Positions 44,192 through 53,531 of a DNA stretch of 64,000 nt are shown here, in pieces. The notes beneath the pieces are model-generated. The model was given only the letters and a program-made list of their open reading frames with translations. It was not told where the DNA came from and searched no databases. Every line of letters starts with the position of its first letter. Position 1 is the stretch's first letter. The stretch comes from Oscillospiraceae bacterium. GTDB lineage: Bacteria > Bacillota > Clostridia > Oscillospirales > Ruminococcaceae. Where the stretch lies: assembly GCA_031282245.1 (NCBI GenBank), contig JAITEB010000012.1, positions 1-64,000 on the forward strand, written 5' to 3'. A program made the translations under genes and the position numbers.

Positions 44192-45277
44192 ATGAAAACA
44201 GATATAAAGTCCTTTCTGCCTGAAGAATTGGAGCGGGAAATAACTGCCGCCGGACAGCCGAAATACCGCGCAAAACAGGTCTTCAACTGGCTTCACGTCA
44301 AAAACGCCGGCGATTTTTCCCAAATGACGAACCTCCCCGGGGATTTAATCCGGGTTTTAGATAAAAATTTTTATATTTTACCAATAAAAATTAAAAAAAA
44401 GCTTGTATCTTCTATAGATAATACGGTAAAATTTCTATGTGAGTATGACGACGGCCAAACGTCCGAAGCCGTCTTTATGCAATATCATTACGGAAACAGC
44501 CTGTGTATTTCAAGCCAGATCGGCTGCAAAATGGGCTGCGCTTTCTGCGCTTCAACTTTGGCGGGTTTTGCAAGAAATCTCCGCGCTTCGGAAATGCTTG
44601 CCCAGATAAGCGTAATTGAGGCCGCGGCAAATTCCAAAATAAGCCGTGTTGTGCTGATGGGCATCGGCGAACCGCTTGATAACTTTGAAAATGTGCTGCG
44701 TTTTTTGCGGCTTGTTTCCTGTCCGGAAGGCAGAAATCTAAGCGGCAGGAATATTACCCTTTCAACCTGCGGTATTGCCGACAAAATCTACGAGCTGGCG
44801 GAATACAGGCTGGGGATAACGCTTGCTGTCTCGCTTCACGCCCCGGACAACGCGCTGCGAAGCCGGATTATGCCCGTCAACAGGCGCTGGCCGCTTGAAG
44901 AGGTCATAAAGGCGGCGAAGTACTACGCGAATAAAACCGGGCGAAGGGCGACTTACGAATACGCGCTTATCAGGGGTGAAAACGACGGCGCCGATCAAGC
45001 GCGGCGGCTTGCGGGGCTTCTGCGGGGGAGTCTTTGCCATGTCAATTTGATTCCGGTCAACGAAGTCAAAGAGCGCGGTTTTAAAAGCGCGGCGCGCCAG
45101 GGCGTTCTGGCTTTCGCGGCCGAGCTTGAAAAAAACGGAATAGCCGTCACAATCCGCCGCAGCCTTGGGCAGGACATAAACGCCGCCTGCGGGCAGCTGC
45201 GGCGCGAAGAACTGCAGCTTGCGGACCGCTGTTCGCCCGCGCATACGCGGGATGGCCGGAGCGCGCAAAATCTTTAA
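44192..45277 (+). CDS. rlmN: 23S rRNA (A2503-C2)/tRNA A37 methyltransferase
   Basis: A radical-SAM enzyme of 361 residues that methylates A2503 of 23S rRNA. The iron-sulfur motif CKMGCAFC uses C112, C116 and C119. GIGEPLDNFENV, LSTCGI, VSLHAPDN and the later catalytic Cys in INAACGQL (near 332) are present. AAGAGGCTC precedes the ATG. The C-terminus runs about 25 residues past the usual end (EELQLADRCSPAHTRDGRSAQNL), with no motif. Confidence 0.96.
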   Translation: MKTDIKSFLPEELEREITAAGQPKYRAKQVFNWLHVKNAGDFSQMTNLPGDLIRVLDKNFYILPIKIKKKLVSSIDNTVKFLCEYDDGQTSEAVFMQYHYGNSLCISSQIGCKMGCAFCASTLAGFARNLRASEMLAQISVIEAAANSKISRVVLMGIGEPLDNFENVLRFLRLVSCPEGRNLSGRNITLSTCGIADKIYELAEYRLGITLAVSLHAPDNALRSRIMPVNRRWPLEEVIKAAKYYANKTGRRATYEYALIRGENDGADQARRLAGLLRGSLCHVNLIPVNEVKERGFKSAARQGVLAFAAELEKNGIAVTIRRSLGQDINAACGQLRREELQLADRCSPAHTRDGRSAQNL

Positions 45278-45339
45278 ATCTTTCAAGCAAAACGCGATAA
45301 AAACATAAAAAATAATAAAATCAGAAAGGATGCAGGACG

Positions 45340-46080
45340 TTGATTCAAATTTTCGGCAAAACAGAAAAGGGTCCTGTAAGGCAAACAAATGAAGATACTT
45401 TCCGGATTGCCCGGCTTTCACCAGAAAGCCATCTTGCGATTGTCTGCGACGGAATGGGCGGCGAAAACGGCGGCGAAGTGGCCAGCTCCATGGCGGCGGA
45501 CATAATTGAGAAAGCCGTAAAAAACGGCTTCCGGCAGGGTATGCCCCTGGACGAAATCAAAAGTCTTCTTGTTTCAGCCGTCGAGGAAGCCAACTCGGCC
45601 GTGTACTCAAGGTCACAGGCGGATAAAGGGCTTAGCGGCATGGGCACAACCGTTGTGGCCGCCGTGATTTCAAGCGGCCTTGCGTGTATAGCAAGCGCGG
45701 GCGACAGCCGGGCGTACTTAATAAGCGGCGGGGAAATCCGGCAGGTAACCAGGGATCACTCTGTCGTCCAGATTTATTACGAGCAGGGCAAAATTACTGA
45801 GGACGAGATTATGACCCACCCCGAAAGGCACTATATAACCCGCGCGCTTGGGGTGGACTGGTATATCGAAACGGATATAAACGAGCTTGCGCTGAAAAGC
45901 GGCGACAAACTGCTGATTTGCTCCGATGGTCTTAGCGGATTTCTCCGAAAGGAGGAAATACTGGCCTGCATAGCGGTTTCTGCAAGCCAGTTCGCCCCGG
46001 AAAGCCTTATTTTCAGGGCGCTGGACAGGCGGAGCACTGATAATATAACCGTCGTGCTGGCGGATGTTGTGTCCGCGTAG
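45340..46080 (+). CDS. prpC: PP2C-type Ser/Thr phosphatase (PrpC/Stp)
   Basis: A 246-residue metal-dependent phosphatase that reverses the action of the next-gene kinase PrkC. RQTNEDTF, VCDGMGGENGGEVAS, GMGTTVVA, SAGDSRAYLI, CSDGLSGF and STDNITVVL give the standard metal and phosphate ligands. TTG at 45340 is 9 bases after AGGA. A gap of 94 bases separates it from prkC, but the pair is the usual arrangement in Firmicutes. Confidence 0.95.
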   Translation: MIQIFGKTEKGPVRQTNEDTFRIARLSPESHLAIVCDGMGGENGGEVASSMAADIIEKAVKNGFRQGMPLDEIKSLLVSAVEEANSAVYSRSQADKGLSGMGTTVVAAVISSGLACIASAGDSRAYLISGGEIRQVTRDHSVVQIYYEQGKITEDEIMTHPERHYITRALGVDWYIETDINELALKSGDKLLICSDGLSGFLRKEEILACIAVSASQFAPESLIFRALDRRSTDNITVVLADVVSA

Positions 46081-46174
46081 GGGGGCGCGCGCTGAGTTCG
46101 CCCTTGAAGAAAAATGCGCGTTAATTTTAGATAGAGATTTACTACAGCAAAATTGATGGAGGCTGAACCACACA

Positions 46175-48184
46175 ATGTTAGATAAATATTTAGGCAGAAA
46201 GCTTGACAGACGCTATGAGATTCTGGAGCTTATCGGCGCCGGGGGAATGGCGAACGTTTATAAAGCCCTTGATATACACGAGGACAAAATCGTTGCGGTG
46301 AAGATCCTGCGCGACGAGTTTTTGAGCAACGATGAATTTGTCAAGCGCTTTAAAGACGAGTTCAAGGCGATAGCCGTCCTGTCGCATCCCAATATTGTCA
46401 AAGTCTATGATATAAGCTTTTCTGAGAAAATCCAGTTTATCGTGATGGAGTATGTCAACGGCATTACCCTCAAAGAATATATCGCCCAGGAAGGGCGCAT
46501 TGGCTGGAAAGACGTCGTGCACTACTCCAAAGAAGCGCTGCGCGCGCTTCAGCACGCCCACGACAAGGGGATCGTCCACAGGGACATCAAGCCGCACAAT
46601 ATTATGATTCTGGCCGACGGCTCCATCAAGGTGATGGACTTCGGCATTGCGCGCTTTGCCCGCAGCGAGCCGAAAACCGTCACAAACAGGGCTTTGGGTT
46701 CTGTGCACTATATCAGTCCGGAACAGGCGCGCGGCGAAATTACCGACGAGCGCACGGATATTTATTCCGTCGGCGTGATGATGTTCGAGATGCTAACAGG
46801 GGAGCTGCCCTTTGACGCGGCGGATTCCGTTGCTGTGGCAATAAAACAGATTTCCGAAAGGCCGAAGCGCCCGCGGGAAATTAATCCCAATATCCCCGAG
46901 GGCTTGGAGGAAATTGTTGCCAAGGCCATGCAAAAGGACGTTTCGCGGCGCTATCACACGGCTTCGGAGATGCTCAAAGACCTGGAGGAATTCCGCAAGA
47001 ATCCCAATATACGCTTTGACCACCGCTATCCCGCCGACGTGCGCCCCGCCATGTATTACGACGCGATAGTGAAAAAGTCCAAACAAAAGCAAACGGAGGA
47101 AAAGCCGCGCCCCATTCCCGGCTCGCAGAAGCAGCGCCGCAAAAAAGAATATGATGACGAAGAGGCAAAGTCCGCCGTTATGCCGATTATGACGGGTGTC
47201 GCGCTGGCTTTCGTGCTTGCCGCCGTGGTTTTCGTGTTTTATTATTTTGTTATTAACAACCCGATCAAACGCGTCCCGTCGCATCCTTTGGCAAATTTTG
47301 TCGGGCTTCCCTATGAAAACGTCGCTAATTCGGGGGTTTACGGCTATAAGTTTGTTATTGTCGAGCAGCAGAAGAGCAAAGAATATTCCGAAGGCAAAAT
47401 CTACAAACAGGATCCGGAGCCTGGAAAAGAAGTTAAAGACGGCTCCGAAGTCCGGGTATGGGTAAGCACGGGAATAGACAGGCTCAGCGTCCCGGAGCTT
47501 TCCAACCTGGCCGAAAACGACGCAAGGACTATCCTGCGGAACATGAATCTTTATAACGTCGCGTCCCAGTCGGAGTTCAGCGAAAGTGTTGAAGAGGGTA
47601 AAGTTATCCGGACAGACCCGGCTTTTGGGGTTCCTGTTGAGGAATCCAGCCGGATTACATTGTATGTCAGCAAAGGCCCGGAAATCCATAAAGTCAAAGT
47701 CCCGGATTTGGCTGACCTGATGGAAGACGCGGTGCGGGAAAAACTGGCCGAAAGCAAGCTGCAGATGGGAACCATCACCCCGGAGGGCAGCGATAAGCCC
47801 AAGGGAACTGTTATAGGCCAGGATCCGCCCGCCGATACCGAAGTGGACGAAGGCGCCGTAATCAATATTATCACAAGCAGCGGCGAACCGCCAAAACCGG
47901 CCGCTATCGGCTGGTCGATGCCGATAAGTCTGCCTGCGCTTGATATGACCGCAACCCTTACTGTCAAGCTGAACGGCGAGACAGTCAACGAAACCCGGAT
48001 AAACCTTCTGGCCAATTCGCCTTATGACCAGTATCTTGAAATCCGGGAGGGCGACATAATCGAAGTGCTGATAAACGGCGACCAGTTCAAAGTGTACAAC
48101 GTCATCCCCGGCGGCCAATACGGCATACAAACCTCTTTGATAGTCAACAACAAAGACGCTTTTGAAGCCCGTTATGGCAGATAA
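46175..48184 (+). CDS. prkC: PASTA-domain Ser/Thr protein kinase
   Basis: A 669-residue membrane kinase that senses peptidoglycan fragments and controls growth and cell-wall synthesis. The kinase domain (about 10-275) has GAGGMANVY, VAVKIL, HRDIKPHN near 135, DFGIA and GSVHYISPEQ. A basic juxtamembrane segment precedes the helix (about 339-363). Outside are three PASTA repeats (about 366-435, 436-505 and 506-575), with the linkers G-L-P-Y, NLAENDA and DLMEDAV. A further beta domain of about 90 residues ends the protein. GGAGG lies 12 bases before the ATG. rsgA overlaps its end by 11 bases. Confidence 0.96.
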   Translation: MLDKYLGRKLDRRYEILELIGAGGMANVYKALDIHEDKIVAVKILRDEFLSNDEFVKRFKDEFKAIAVLSHPNIVKVYDISFSEKIQFIVMEYVNGITLKEYIAQEGRIGWKDVVHYSKEALRALQHAHDKGIVHRDIKPHNIMILADGSIKVMDFGIARFARSEPKTVTNRALGSVHYISPEQARGEITDERTDIYSVGVMMFEMLTGELPFDAADSVAVAIKQISERPKRPREINPNIPEGLEEIVAKAMQKDVSRRYHTASEMLKDLEEFRKNPNIRFDHRYPADVRPAMYYDAIVKKSKQKQTEEKPRPIPGSQKQRRKKEYDDEEAKSAVMPIMTGVALAFVLAAVVFVFYYFVINNPIKRVPSHPLANFVGLPYENVANSGVYGYKFVIVEQQKSKEYSEGKIYKQDPEPGKEVKDGSEVRVWVSTGIDRLSVPELSNLAENDARTILRNMNLYNVASQSEFSESVEEGKVIRTDPAFGVPVEESSRITLYVSKGPEIHKVKVPDLADLMEDAVREKLAESKLQMGTITPEGSDKPKGTVIGQDPPADTEVDEGAVINIITSSGEPPKPAAIGWSMPISLPALDMTATLTVKLNGETVNETRINLLANSPYDQYLEIREGDIIEVLINGDQFKVYNVIPGGQYGIQTSLIVNNKDAFEARYGR

Positions 48185-49067
48185 GGGCGCAGTAAGCGGG
48201 CGTATCCTGCGCGGCGTCGGCGGCTTTTACTATGTTGCCGCAGGGGGCGAAACGATAGAAGCAAAGCCCCGCGGGATTTTCCGCAAAACCGGCTTTAAGC
48301 CCCTTGCGGGGGATTTCTGCCGGCTTTCAATAAATGAGGACGGAAAAGGCATAATAGAAAGCGTCGGCGAGCGCAGGAATTTTTTTCTGCGTCCGCCCGT
48401 CGCCAATTTGGACAGGATATGTTTTGTCGTTTCGACCTGCGAACCCGCGCCGAATTTCCAGGCGCTCGACGGGCTGATCGCCGTCGCCGAGCGCAAAAAG
48501 ACAGAGCCGTTTATTATAATTACCAAGACGGACCTGAAGCCCGGCGGGGAAATACTGGAGCTTTATAAAAACGCGGGCTTTGAGACCTATGCTGCGGATT
48601 ACCGGAATCCCGAAAGCATAGCCGCGATAAAATCCGCGTTAAGCGGGAAAGTCAGCGCTTTTTGCGGCAATTCCGGCGCGGGAAAGTCCACGCTTCTCAA
48701 TGCCCTTGACGCTTCCCTCGGGCTTGCCACCGCCGGGATAAGCCGGAAACTGGGCAGGGGAAAGCACACCACGCGGGAAGCCCGCCTTTATCCTTTCGAG
48801 GGCGGCTATATTGCCGACACGCCCGGTTTTTCCCGGATAGAGCCAGGCCAGGATGAGCTTATTTTAAAAGACGAGCTGCAATATTGCTTCAGGGAATTTG
48901 CGCCGTATATCGGGAAATGCCGCTTTTCCGGCTGTCTTCACAAGGCCGGGAAAGGCTGCGCGGTGCTTGGCGCGCTGGAAGCGGGGGAGATCTCTTCTTC
49001 GCGCTACAAAAGCTATTTTGCCATGCTGTGCGAATCCGAGCGGATAAAGGCCTGGGAGCGCAGATAA
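48174..49067 (+). CDS. rsgA: Ribosome small subunit-dependent GTPase A
   Basis: A 297-residue circularly permuted GTPase that checks 30S maturation. Order: OB-fold (about 1-70), G4 ITKTDL near 121, G1 GNSGAGKSTLLN near 164, G3 DTPGF near 216, and a zinc finger CRFSGCLHKAGKGC near 262. KHTTREARLY is the switch region. ATG 48174 lies within the end of prkC; a TTG 12 bases upstream is possible. The rpe and thiamine pyrophosphokinase genes that often follow are not here. Confidence 0.95.
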   Translation: MADKGAVSGRILRGVGGFYYVAAGGETIEAKPRGIFRKTGFKPLAGDFCRLSINEDGKGIIESVGERRNFFLRPPVANLDRICFVVSTCEPAPNFQALDGLIAVAERKKTEPFIIITKTDLKPGGEILELYKNAGFETYAADYRNPESIAAIKSALSGKVSAFCGNSGAGKSTLLNALDASLGLATAGISRKLGRGKHTTREARLYPFEGGYIADTPGFSRIEPGQDELILKDELQYCFREFAPYIGKCRFSGCLHKAGKGCAVLGALEAGEISSSRYKSYFAMLCESERIKAWERR

Positions 49068-49167
49068 AAATGCCGGTCACTGTTTGAATCCTGCGAATAC
49101 CGGCCGTTATGCCTTTTTTTCAACAGGCGATTCGCATTAATTTTTTATCCAAAAGGACTGAACCATA

Positions 49168-49638
49168 ATGAAAAAAATACTTTTTGTCTGTGAAGGCAAC
49201 ACCTGTCGCAGCCCCATGGCAAAAGCGCTGTGCGACAAACATCTCAAAGAGAGCGGCCTTGACGGGCTGTATTCCTGCGACAGCGCCGGAACCGGGGCTT
49301 ACCCCGGCGAACCCGCCCACGAAAAAGCAATCGCGGTTATGCGCGAAATCGGGATCGACATCACTGGCCACAGGACAAAAAAGCTGACCCCCTCGCTTCT
49401 TTCGGAGGCCGACATGGTTTTCACAATGACGCCCGCTCTCCAGTTTCTTATTGCGGAAGCTTTCCCGGAAAAAGCCGAAAAAGTTTCTGTTATAGGCAAG
49501 TCAATCGACGACCCCTACGGCAAGGCTATTGGGGCATACAGAGACTGCCGCGACACCCTGGACGGGCATATCCAGAACATTGCCGCGCTTATTCGTCAGG
49601 AATTGAGCGGAAAAGGCTATCCGGTCAATGGATTTTAA
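49168..49638 (+). CDS. Low-molecular-weight protein phosphatase, YwlE-like (likely arginine phosphatase)
   Basis: A 156-residue phosphatase of the LMW-PTP fold. The P loop VCEGNTCRSPMAKA holds the nucleophile C8 and R14; T12 sits where arginine phosphatases have Thr and tyrosine phosphatases have Ile. The general acid lies in SIDDPYGKAIGAYRDC near 112. Thus removal of phosphate from arginine is more likely than from tyrosine, although the second residue of the loop differs from YwlE (Glu for Thr). It overlaps the next gene by 11 bases. Confidence 0.88.
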   Translation: MKKILFVCEGNTCRSPMAKALCDKHLKESGLDGLYSCDSAGTGAYPGEPAHEKAIAVMREIGIDITGHRTKKLTPSLLSEADMVFTMTPALQFLIAEAFPEKAEKVSVIGKSIDDPYGKAIGAYRDCRDTLDGHIQNIAALIRQELSGKGYPVNGF

Positions 49639-50068
49639 TATTGAGCCTATGCGCCGGGAACACATCCCCGCTCTGGCCGGGCTGGAAAAGCTCTGCTTTT
49701 CGGAGCCGTGGAGCGAGAAGGCAATTGCCAGCCAGCTGTCCAATAAAGACGCAAAGGTTTTTGTCGCTCAGAACGGGGGGCTTCCTCTCGCTTATGCCGG
49801 AATGTACAGTGCCCTTGACGAAGGGTATATAAGCAATGTCTGCACGCACCCGCTTTTCAGAGGGAAAGGCATTGCCTCCGCTCTTATGGCTGTGCTGATA
49901 GACTACAGCCGCGCAAAAGGGCTGGATTTTCTCAGCCTTGAGGTTCGCGTTTCAAACCGGGACGCGATTTCTCTGTATAAAAAATATGGGTTTCTTGTTA
50001 TAGGCAGGCGCAAAAGCTTTTACGCCAAGCCGACCGAAGACGCCTATATAATGACGTTTTATTTATAA
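49628..50068 (+). CDS. rimI: Ribosomal-protein-alanine N-acetyltransferase (GNAT)
   Basis: A 146-residue GNAT acetyltransferase. PMRREHIPALAGLEKLCFSEPWSEKAI is typical of RimI, YISNVCTHPLFRGKGIASALM forms the acetyl-CoA pyrophosphate loop (R-G-K-G-I-A) near 80, and LEVRVSNRDAISLYKKYGF near 110 is the C-terminal signature. It begins inside the phosphatase gene. RimI is inferred from sequence; the usual partners tsaB and tsaD are not adjacent. Confidence 0.9.
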   Translation: MDFNIEPMRREHIPALAGLEKLCFSEPWSEKAIASQLSNKDAKVFVAQNGGLPLAYAGMYSALDEGYISNVCTHPLFRGKGIASALMAVLIDYSRAKGLDFLSLEVRVSNRDAISLYKKYGFLVIGRRKSFYAKPTEDAYIMTFYL

Positions 50069-50108
50069 AAAATATTGATTTGAATATAAAAAACCGGGGT
50101 TTTTTATC

Positions 50109-51287
50109 ATGCCGACCGACTTTTTAAAAAGAACCTGGGCCGAAATCGACCTTGACGCTATGGCGGGGAATATGGGGCGGATCCGCTCAAGGCTGCGCCC
50201 GGAAACGAAAATCATGGCGGTGGTCAAGGCGGACGCTTACGGGCACGGAGACATTCAAGCCGCAAGGACTTTTGCCGCTTTGGGAATCAGCTGGTTTGGC
50301 GTCGCCACGATAGAAGAGGCAATTTCTTTGCGGCGCGGCGGGATCGGCGGGAATATTTTGATTCTGGGCTCCACGCCGCCGGAACAGGCCGCTCTTTTGG
50401 TCGAATACGGCGTTCAACAGACTGTGTACAGCATAAATTATGCGGAAGCTCTCCGCCGCTTCTGCGGGGGCGCAAAAATAGAGGCGCATCTTGCAATTGA
50501 CACCGGGATGGGCAGAATTGGCCTGAACGCCTGTGAAGCAAAAAACTGTCTTGAACAGGCAAAACGCATTCTTTCAATGCCGGAATTTGATTTCACGGGG
50601 ATTTTCACTCACTTTGCCGTTTCGGATGACAATAGCCCGGAGAATATTAATTATACCAGAGAGCAGTTTGAGCGCTTTATGGCCGTCTGCTCCGGGCTTG
50701 ACCGGGAGGGCCGCCGCCCGCCTCTGCGCCATTGCTGCAACAGCGCCGCGATTCTTTCTTACCCGGAAATGCAGCTGGAAATGGTTCGCCCGGGAATTAT
50801 TTTGTACGGCCTGAATCCTTCCGACCGTTTCGGCCTTCTGGAGGGATTCAGGCCCGCCATGCGGCTCAAATCAATTATAACGCTTGTAAAAGAAATAAAA
50901 GCCGGGCAAAGCGTAAGCTATGGCCGGACTTTTACAGCCGAATCCCCCAGAACAATCGCAACGGTTTCCGCCGGCTATGCCGACGGCTATCCGCGGCTTC
51001 TTTCAAATAAAGGGCGGGCGCTTGTAAATGGCGCTTTTGCGCCCGTTGCGGGAAGAGTGTGCATGGATCAGCTTATGATTGACATAACGGGGCTTTCCAC
51101 AAAAGAGGGCGACGAAGTCACGTTGTTCGGCGACGGCGAAAAAAAGCTCCGCCTTGAGGAACTTGCCGGCGCGATCGGCACCGTCAATTATGAGCTGTGC
51201 TGCCTTGTCGGGAGCAGGGTTCCGCGGGTTTATTTCAGCGGCGGCAAAAAGACAGAAACTGTGCGCTATAAAAATATGATTTACTAA
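50109..51287 (+). CDS. alr: Alanine racemase
   Basis: A PLP enzyme of 392 residues that provides D-alanine for peptidoglycan. VVKADAYGHG holds the PLP lysine K40, and SVSYGRTF holds the catalytic base Y271. RTWAEIDLDAMAGN at the N-terminus, HLAIDTGMGRIG and GRVCMDQLMIDIT near 313 are typical. The C-terminal stretch NYELCCLVGSRVPRVYF completes the family. The ATG lies close after a short G-rich site. It ends the long housekeeping run. Confidence 0.96.
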   Translation: MPTDFLKRTWAEIDLDAMAGNMGRIRSRLRPETKIMAVVKADAYGHGDIQAARTFAALGISWFGVATIEEAISLRRGGIGGNILILGSTPPEQAALLVEYGVQQTVYSINYAEALRRFCGGAKIEAHLAIDTGMGRIGLNACEAKNCLEQAKRILSMPEFDFTGIFTHFAVSDDNSPENINYTREQFERFMAVCSGLDREGRRPPLRHCCNSAAILSYPEMQLEMVRPGIILYGLNPSDRFGLLEGFRPAMRLKSIITLVKEIKAGQSVSYGRTFTAESPRTIATVSAGYADGYPRLLSNKGRALVNGAFAPVAGRVCMDQLMIDITGLSTKEGDEVTLFGDGEKKLRLEELAGAIGTVNYELCCLVGSRVPRVYFSGGKKTETVRYKNMIY

Positions 51288-51326
51288 TTTTTATATAAAT
51301 TTTTATCTAATAAAAGGGCAGTAAAT

Positions 51327-52013
51327 ATGTATAAAATTCTAATCGTGGACGACGAAGCGAAAATCCGCGAACTGATAAAAAAATATCTTGTTTTTGAAGG
51401 CAAAGAACCATATGAGGCTGAAAACGGAATGCGCGCGGTCGAGCTTTGCCGCGGCGGCGATTTTGATTTGATTATCATGGACGCGATGATGCCGGAACTG
51501 GACGGCTTTTCCGCTGTGAAAAAAATCCGCGAGACAAGCGCCGTTCCGGTCATTATGTTGTCGGCCAGGGGCGAGGAATACGACAGAATCCACGGCTTCG
51601 AGCTGGGCGTTGACGACTATGTTGTAAAGCCTTTTTCACCAAAAGAACTTATGATGCGTATTGACGCAGTGCTCAGCCGTGTCCGCCCGCAGCTTCCCGC
51701 GGAGACGGCCGCTCCGCCACACGAGATTTTTGAGGCCGGCGGCTTGAAAGTCGATTTTACGGCAAGGCTTGTTTATGTGGACGGAGAGAAAAAAGATCTT
51801 TCGCCCCGGGAATACGATTTGCTTTTTTATATGATCAAAAACCGCAATATCGCTCTAAGCCGTGAAAAAATCCTGACGGACGTCTGGGGCTATGATTTTT
51901 ACGGCGACGACCGGACGCTGGACACGCACATAAAACTGCTGAGGAAATCGCTGGGCAAAAGTAAGGGCCTGATAGTGACGCTCCGGGGAACGGGCTACAG
52001 ATTTGAAGCGTGA
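51327..52013 (+). CDS. OmpR-family response regulator
   Basis: A 228-residue regulator with a receiver domain (D52 in IIMDAMMPELDGF; acidic pocket in VDDEAKI; K in VVKPFSPKEL near 107) and a winged-helix DNA-binding domain (about 130-228; LSPREYDLLFYMIKNRN, DDRTLDTHIKLLRKSLG, LRGTGYRFEA). The gene is followed by the partner kinase within 21 bases and is likely co-transcribed. The targets are not known; the closest functional groups are PhoP/WalR-like regulators. Confidence 0.94.
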   Translation: MYKILIVDDEAKIRELIKKYLVFEGKEPYEAENGMRAVELCRGGDFDLIIMDAMMPELDGFSAVKKIRETSAVPVIMLSARGEEYDRIHGFELGVDDYVVKPFSPKELMMRIDAVLSRVRPQLPAETAAPPHEIFEAGGLKVDFTARLVYVDGEKKDLSPREYDLLFYMIKNRNIALSREKILTDVWGYDFYGDDRTLDTHIKLLRKSLGKSKGLIVTLRGTGYRFEA

Positions 52014-52033
52014 AAGCGCCGGAGGTGTCTTCT

Positions 52034-53476
52034 TTGAAAAAAAGACGCGGGGCTATGGGGATAAACGGCAAAATATTTCTTTATCTGTTCGGTTTCTGCG
52101 CAGTGTTGCTTTTGATACTGTGGCTTTTTCAGGTCGTTTTTCTGGACAGCTTTTACAAGGCAATCCAGACCACATATATAAAATCCACAACGCAGCAGCT
52201 TGCCAACCAGATGAAAGGCCAGGATTTGGGCGAAGCCCTTTATAAGGGCGATGTAATTGAGATACTGAACGAAGCGTCAAGGCATGGCAATTTCGAGCTG
52301 GAAATACGCTCGTCCGAGGGATACAGTTTTTTGAGGTCCAGCTTTCACAACGATTTACTAGAAAATATTTCCTGGCAATATAAAGACGCCATGTACGTGA
52401 AAGCTCTTGAAAACGGCGGCTCTGTTCTTGAAAAATATATTATCGACGATAATGTTTATCACGGCAAAAAAACAGAAATTATTATTTACGCTAAAACTTT
52501 TTCGGACGCTGACGGGGCCGACTGGATGATTCTAAGCGGCGCCAAGATCTCCCCATTGAGCGCCACCGCCAAGACAATACAAACCCAGCTTATTTATGTG
52601 ACTGGCTGTATGATTGTCTTGTCGCTGGGGCTTGCCGGGCTTATCTCCCGGTATGTCTCCCGGCCCATTGAGAAAATAAACAGCGCCGCAAAAGAGCTTG
52701 GCAAAGGCAATTATGATATCGCGTTCCCTGGCGAAGGCTACCGGGAAATATCGGAGCTGTCCGAGACGCTCAGCGCCGCCGCCGCCGCCCTTTCCAAAAT
52801 CGAAAACCTGCGCCGGGAATTTATCGCGAACATCTCCCACGACCTGCGCACGCCTCTCACGCTGATAGCGGGTTACAGCGAGATGATGCGCGATTTGCCC
52901 GGGGAAGCCTCGGCCGAAAACATGCAGGTAATTATCGACGAGGCGAAACGCCTTACTTCGCTTGTGAGCGATTTGCTGGAGCTTTCCAAATTTCAGGCTG
53001 AAGGAGGGCGCGCTCTCAAACTTTCCAGGTTCAGCCTGACTGAAGAAATCTCCGGGATACTGGGCAGATTCAGAAAGCTTAGCGAACATGACGGCTATCA
53101 AATCGAATTTGAATATGCGGACGAAATCTTTGTTTACGCGGACAAAATCAAAATTTCCCAGGTTGTTTATAATCTGATGAACAACGCGCTGACCCATACC
53201 GGCCAGGACAGGAAAGTCCTTGTGCGGCAGCGTCTTGCGGGAAGCAGCGCCCGCGTAGAAATAATCGACACTGGCGAAGGCATCCCTCCCGAAAGCCTGC
53301 CCTATATCTGGGACAGATATTACAAAGTGGACGAGGCGCACAAACGCAATATCAACGGCAGCGGCCTTGGGCTTTCAATAGTAAAATCCGTTCTGGATAT
53401 GCACGGCGCGAAGTACGGCGTCGCGTCCTCCCCAAAAATGGGGAGCGTGTTCTGGTTTGAGCTGGTTTTAGAATAA
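52034..53476 (+). CDS. Two-component sensor histidine kinase (PhoR/WalK-like)
   Basis: A 480-residue membrane kinase. TTG 52034 is 6 bases after GGAGGTG and is preferred over a GTG at the end of the regulator gene. Order: helix 1 (about 12-35), an external domain (about 38-185), helix 2 (about 188-208), HAMP (SRYVSRPIEKINSAAKELGKG), HisKA with FIANISHDLRTPLT (H269), and an ATPase domain with NLMNNALTHT, DTGEGIPPESLPYIWDRYYK and GSGLGLSIVKS. The partner is the preceding regulator. A strong terminator follows. Confidence 0.94.
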   Translation: MKKRRGAMGINGKIFLYLFGFCAVLLLILWLFQVVFLDSFYKAIQTTYIKSTTQQLANQMKGQDLGEALYKGDVIEILNEASRHGNFELEIRSSEGYSFLRSSFHNDLLENISWQYKDAMYVKALENGGSVLEKYIIDDNVYHGKKTEIIIYAKTFSDADGADWMILSGAKISPLSATAKTIQTQLIYVTGCMIVLSLGLAGLISRYVSRPIEKINSAAKELGKGNYDIAFPGEGYREISELSETLSAAAAALSKIENLRREFIANISHDLRTPLTLIAGYSEMMRDLPGEASAENMQVIIDEAKRLTSLVSDLLELSKFQAEGGRALKLSRFSLTEEISGILGRFRKLSEHDGYQIEFEYADEIFVYADKIKISQVVYNLMNNALTHTGQDRKVLVRQRLAGSSARVEIIDTGEGIPPESLPYIWDRYYKVDEAHKRNINGSGLGLSIVKSVLDMHGAKYGVASSPKMGSVFWFELVLE

Positions 53477-53478
53477 AA

Positions 53479-53522
53479 AAACGCGGGAGCGGCCTTAGTC
53501 ATTGCCGCTCCCGCGTTTTTTT
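53479..53522. terminator. Strong bidirectional terminator
   Basis: ACGCGGGAGCGGC (53481-53493) and GCCGCTCCCGCGT (53504-53516) form a 13-bp stem, with A tracts on the left and T tracts on the right. It serves both the kinase operon and the convergent recN gene. Confidence 0.93.
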
Positions 53523-53531
53523 GCTTGCTTA

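Noticed and set aside
46793..48130. Long open frame on the minus strand inside prkC (445 codons)
   Set aside because: Fully antisense to a well-conserved kinase; composition mirrors the GC-rich third positions of the sense gene; no ribosome binding site or family resemblance.
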